A DNA stretch of 64,000 nucleotides from contig JARGNG010000003.1 in assembly GCA_029213265.1 (NCBI GenBank), positions 127,131 to 191,130 on the forward strand. Direction: 5' to 3'. Within the stretch, counting starts at the first letter, position 1. Every line of letters starts with the position of its first letter. The notes below the pieces were generated by a model that saw nothing but the letters and a program-made list of their open reading frames with translations, did no database searches and was not told where the DNA came from. The translations under genes were made by a program, and so were the position numbers. This DNA comes from Verrucomicrobiales bacterium. GTDB taxonomy: Bacteria; Verrucomicrobiota; Verrucomicrobiia; Verrucomicrobiales; DEV007. Shown here one piece after another: positions 61,993-64,000 of the stretch.

Positions 61993-63564
61993 ATGATGCC
62001 CATTTCCCGACACCTCAGTTTGCTGCTTTCTGTTCCGGCTCTACTGCTTGCAGTGCATGGTCCGGGTTCCTTTGCCGACGAACCTGCCAGGCCGAATATC
62101 ATCGTCGTCATGGCGGACGACATGGGGTTCTCCGACCTCGGCTGTTACGGCGGCGAAATCAAGACGCCCACGATTGACCAACTAGCCGGGGAGGGCTTGC
62201 GGTTTTCCCAGTTCTACAATTGCAACGTGTGCGGCCCCAGCCGGGCCTCCTTGATGACGGGACGTTATCCCTGGAAGGTGGGCCTGGCTCCCGGGCAGGG
62301 TATTTTCAGGAATCTCACCCGAAACTGCGTCACTCTCCCCCAATTACTCAGGGCTAACGGATACACCACTTGCGCGGTGGGGCGACTGGACATGGTGACG
62401 GCGGATGATTGGCATGACCCGGCACAGGTTGCCAACGCATTGGATCGTTTTCTCGGCTCCGCAAGCAACAGCCCCGGAAATTACTACCGGGAAGTAGCCG
62501 CCGCGGACTACCCCAGTCATCCCAAAGGCACCCCCTGGTTCAAGGATGGAAAACGTTGGAAACGGCCTGAGGGTGCGTATTCCACGGATCTGATTTCGGA
62601 TTTCGTCGCCGAATTCATCGAAGGGTCTGCAGGGAGCGAAAAGCCGTTTTTCCTCTACGTGTCACACTACGCTCCGCATTGGCCGTTGCAGGCCGGGGAA
62701 GAGGCTATCGCTCCGTATCGGAAATTGTATCAAGATCAGGATCTCAAAGTGCTGATGGAGGAGCGGCTGCAGCGGCAAATCGAGGCAGGTTTGATGCCGG
62801 CGGGAACACGGCTGCACGACTCCATGGTGAACGCGAGGCCGGCCGCCGGCGGTTACCTCCAGACTGAACGCATGGCCCTTCATGCTGCAATGGTCGAAAG
62901 CATCGACCGGAGTCTCGCACAAACCATGACGGCACTGACAAAGGCCGGGAAACGAGACAACACTCTGATCCTGGTCCTTTCCGACAACGGCGCGAGCCAT
63001 CAGATGGCGTTCGACAAGGGCCGCCAAGTTCCTGACGGCGTGCGTCCCGGCAGCGCCGATACCTTTCTCAATCAGGGGCCCGCAGTAGCAGCACTGAACA
63101 ACACGCCTTTCCGGAACTACAAGGCCTCCGACTACGAAGGCGGCATTGCGTCGCCACTGATTGCGTGGTGGCCCGGGGGGCTTGAGGGAAAAGGCCGGAT
63201 TTCAAATCACCTCATTCATATTGCGGACATCATGCCTACTTGTCTGGAGTTGGCCGGGATCACTCATCCGAACCAGTTTGAAGGGCGGGACGTCATTCCC
63301 CTGGACGGAAAGAGCTTCACTTCTGTGCTTCGCGCATCCGGCAATGACCCGGACGTTTCGCGAGTCGTGGCTTGGCCCAGGGCGGTGCGAGATGGCAATT
63401 GGAAGCTGGTATTGCACAACACCGCACAGCCGGAGTTGTTCGATCTCCGTCACGACCGCAACGAATCGAAGAATTTGGCGACCGAGTTTCCAGAGCAGGT
63501 TCTGAAGATGAAACAGCTTCACCGTGAAATTTTTCGACATAAGAACACGAAAGACCTTCCATGA
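61993..63564 (+). CDS. Secreted sulfatase with altered active-site region
   Basis: The 523-residue protein has a signal peptide (to about 29). The sulfatase motif CGPSR places Cys80 for formylglycine conversion, metal residues ADD lie at 41-43, and LVLSDNGAS is present later. The usual GKWHLG motif after AVG is replaced by GRLDMV (130-135), losing the standard Lys and His. A YAPHWP block supplies another conserved His. Activity on a sulfate ester is therefore uncertain; phosphonate or other substrates are possible. Its stop overlaps the next gene by four bases (ATGA). Confidence 0.88.
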   Translation: MMPISRHLSLLLSVPALLLAVHGPGSFADEPARPNIIVVMADDMGFSDLGCYGGEIKTPTIDQLAGEGLRFSQFYNCNVCGPSRASLMTGRYPWKVGLAPGQGIFRNLTRNCVTLPQLLRANGYTTCAVGRLDMVTADDWHDPAQVANALDRFLGSASNSPGNYYREVAAADYPSHPKGTPWFKDGKRWKRPEGAYSTDLISDFVAEFIEGSAGSEKPFFLYVSHYAPHWPLQAGEEAIAPYRKLYQDQDLKVLMEERLQRQIEAGLMPAGTRLHDSMVNARPAAGGYLQTERMALHAAMVESIDRSLAQTMTALTKAGKRDNTLILVLSDNGASHQMAFDKGRQVPDGVRPGSADTFLNQGPAVAALNNTPFRNYKASDYEGGIASPLIAWWPGGLEGKGRISNHLIHIADIMPTCLELAGITHPNQFEGRDVIPLDGKSFTSVLRASGNDPDVSRVVAWPRAVRDGNWKLVLHNTAQPELFDLRHDRNESKNLATEFPEQVLKMKQLHREIFRHKNTKDLP

Positions 63565-64000
63565 AGTTTCAGCGCTACTACCTATTCCTTCTCCTCGCTA
63601 CGTTCAGCCTCCGGGCCCAACCAGCGCAATCCGCTGAAGACAAGCCATTGCAAGCGGGCGCTTTCGTTCAGGACATCACCCCACCCTTCGACTCGCTCCT
63701 GATTAACGGCGGCTTCACGGAACGTAAACGCGGCAAGATGAATCCGGGCGATCTGAAGGCCCGCTGTTTCGTCCTCCAGCGCGGCGAAACGACCATCGCC
63801 ATTGCCGTGGTCGATAGTTGCATGGTTCCACGCACGGTCTGCGACCTTGCCAAGAAACGAACCACCGAAGTCACCGGCATTCCGCCCGGGCGCATCCTCA
63901 TCACCGCGACCCACACTCACAGCGCGCCGAGCACGATGGACTACTGCCTCGGGACGATGGCTGATGTTCGTTATACCAAATTCCTCCCGTCGAAAATCGC
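63561..64000 (+). CDS. Neutral ceramidase-like secreted protein, 3'-truncated by window
   Basis: Reading from ATG 63561 to the window end gives 146 codons without a stop. A signal peptide (YYLFLLLATFSLRAQ) is followed by FVQDITPP and later LITATHTHSAPS, the histidine-containing segment of the neutral/alkaline non-lysosomal ceramidase family. Proteins of this family in Planctomycetes and Verrucomicrobia are often not true ceramidases. The ATGA overlap couples it to the sulfatase. Confidence 0.82.
   Translation, partial: MKFQRYYLFLLLATFSLRAQPAQSAEDKPLQAGAFVQDITPPFDSLLINGGFTERKRGKMNPGDLKARCFVLQRGETTIAIAVVDSCMVPRTVCDLAKKRTTEVTGIPPGRILITATHTHSAPSTMDYCLGTMADVRYTKFLPSKI

Noticed and set aside
1..64000. 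Mobile elements, CRISPR arrays, tRNA or rRNA genes
   Set aside because: No transposase or integrase motifs, no regularly spaced repeats, and no cloverleaf-like or rRNA sequence were seen on either strand.

Overview
The window looks like chromosome from a Gram-negative member of the PVC superphylum, most likely Verrucomicrobiota. The clearest signs are the paired secreted families DUF1552/DUF1592 and DUF1501/DUF1549-DUF1553, DUF1080, an exported PQQ-propeller protein, twin-arginine secreted hydrolases, a sulfatase and a ceramidase-like gene. I see no rRNA, tRNA, CRISPR array, transposase or phage gene. The taxon is inferred from gene content only.

Region 1 (1-6945) is a stress and envelope block: two universal stress proteins, a membrane-anchored rhodanese, a site-2 protease with CBS domains, a COG1926-type phosphoribosyltransferase, an orphan CbpM-like regulator, a DUF2238 membrane protein, a small anchored c-type cytochrome and an MscS-type channel.

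Region 2 (7463-12417, minus strand) is a molybdoenzyme locus. It holds an Fe-S subunit, a TAT-exported molybdopterin catalytic subunit, a TorD-like chaperone and a two-domain sulfurtransferase. No membrane quinone-reactive subunit is present. One cysteine of the Fe-S subunit is replaced by glutamate.

Region 3 (12721-24154, minus strand) starts at 24154 with eight tightly packed genes: a CGACSC membrane protein, an FtsX-like permease, a LolD-like ATPase, a MoaD/ThiS sulfur carrier, a MoeB/ThiF adenylyltransferase, a tandem ModA lipoprotein, ModB and ModC. An exported methyltransferase-fold/PQQ-propeller fusion and an SGNH hydrolase follow. The packed operon joins molybdate uptake, sulfur-carrier activation and an unexplained ABC export or remodelling module, and is the best candidate here for an undescribed system.

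Region 4 (24503-45592) is dominated by secreted planctomycete/verrucomicrobial families: two cytochrome-c/TAT pairs (DUF1552+DUF1592, DUF1501+DUF1549/1553), two secreted proteins of unknown function that share a near-identical 18-base upstream element, an RND/MMPL exporter, an alpha/beta hydrolase, DUF1080, a BNR-repeat protein, a Gfo/Idh/MocA oxidoreductase and a phosphoesterase-beta-propeller fusion.

Region 5 (45789-64000) holds a sodium:solute symporter, two glycerophosphodiester phosphodiesterases (one fused to an alpha/beta hydrolase), a glycoside-hydrolase-like protein, two beta-helix proteins with related basic C-terminal tails, and phosphate uptake genes (Pit, its DUF47 partner, and a convergent Na/Pi cotransporter). 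It ends with a Dabb protein, an atypical sulfatase and the start of a ceramidase-like gene. The neighbouring phosphodiesterases and phosphate carriers suggest phosphate scavenging, though this is inferred from context.
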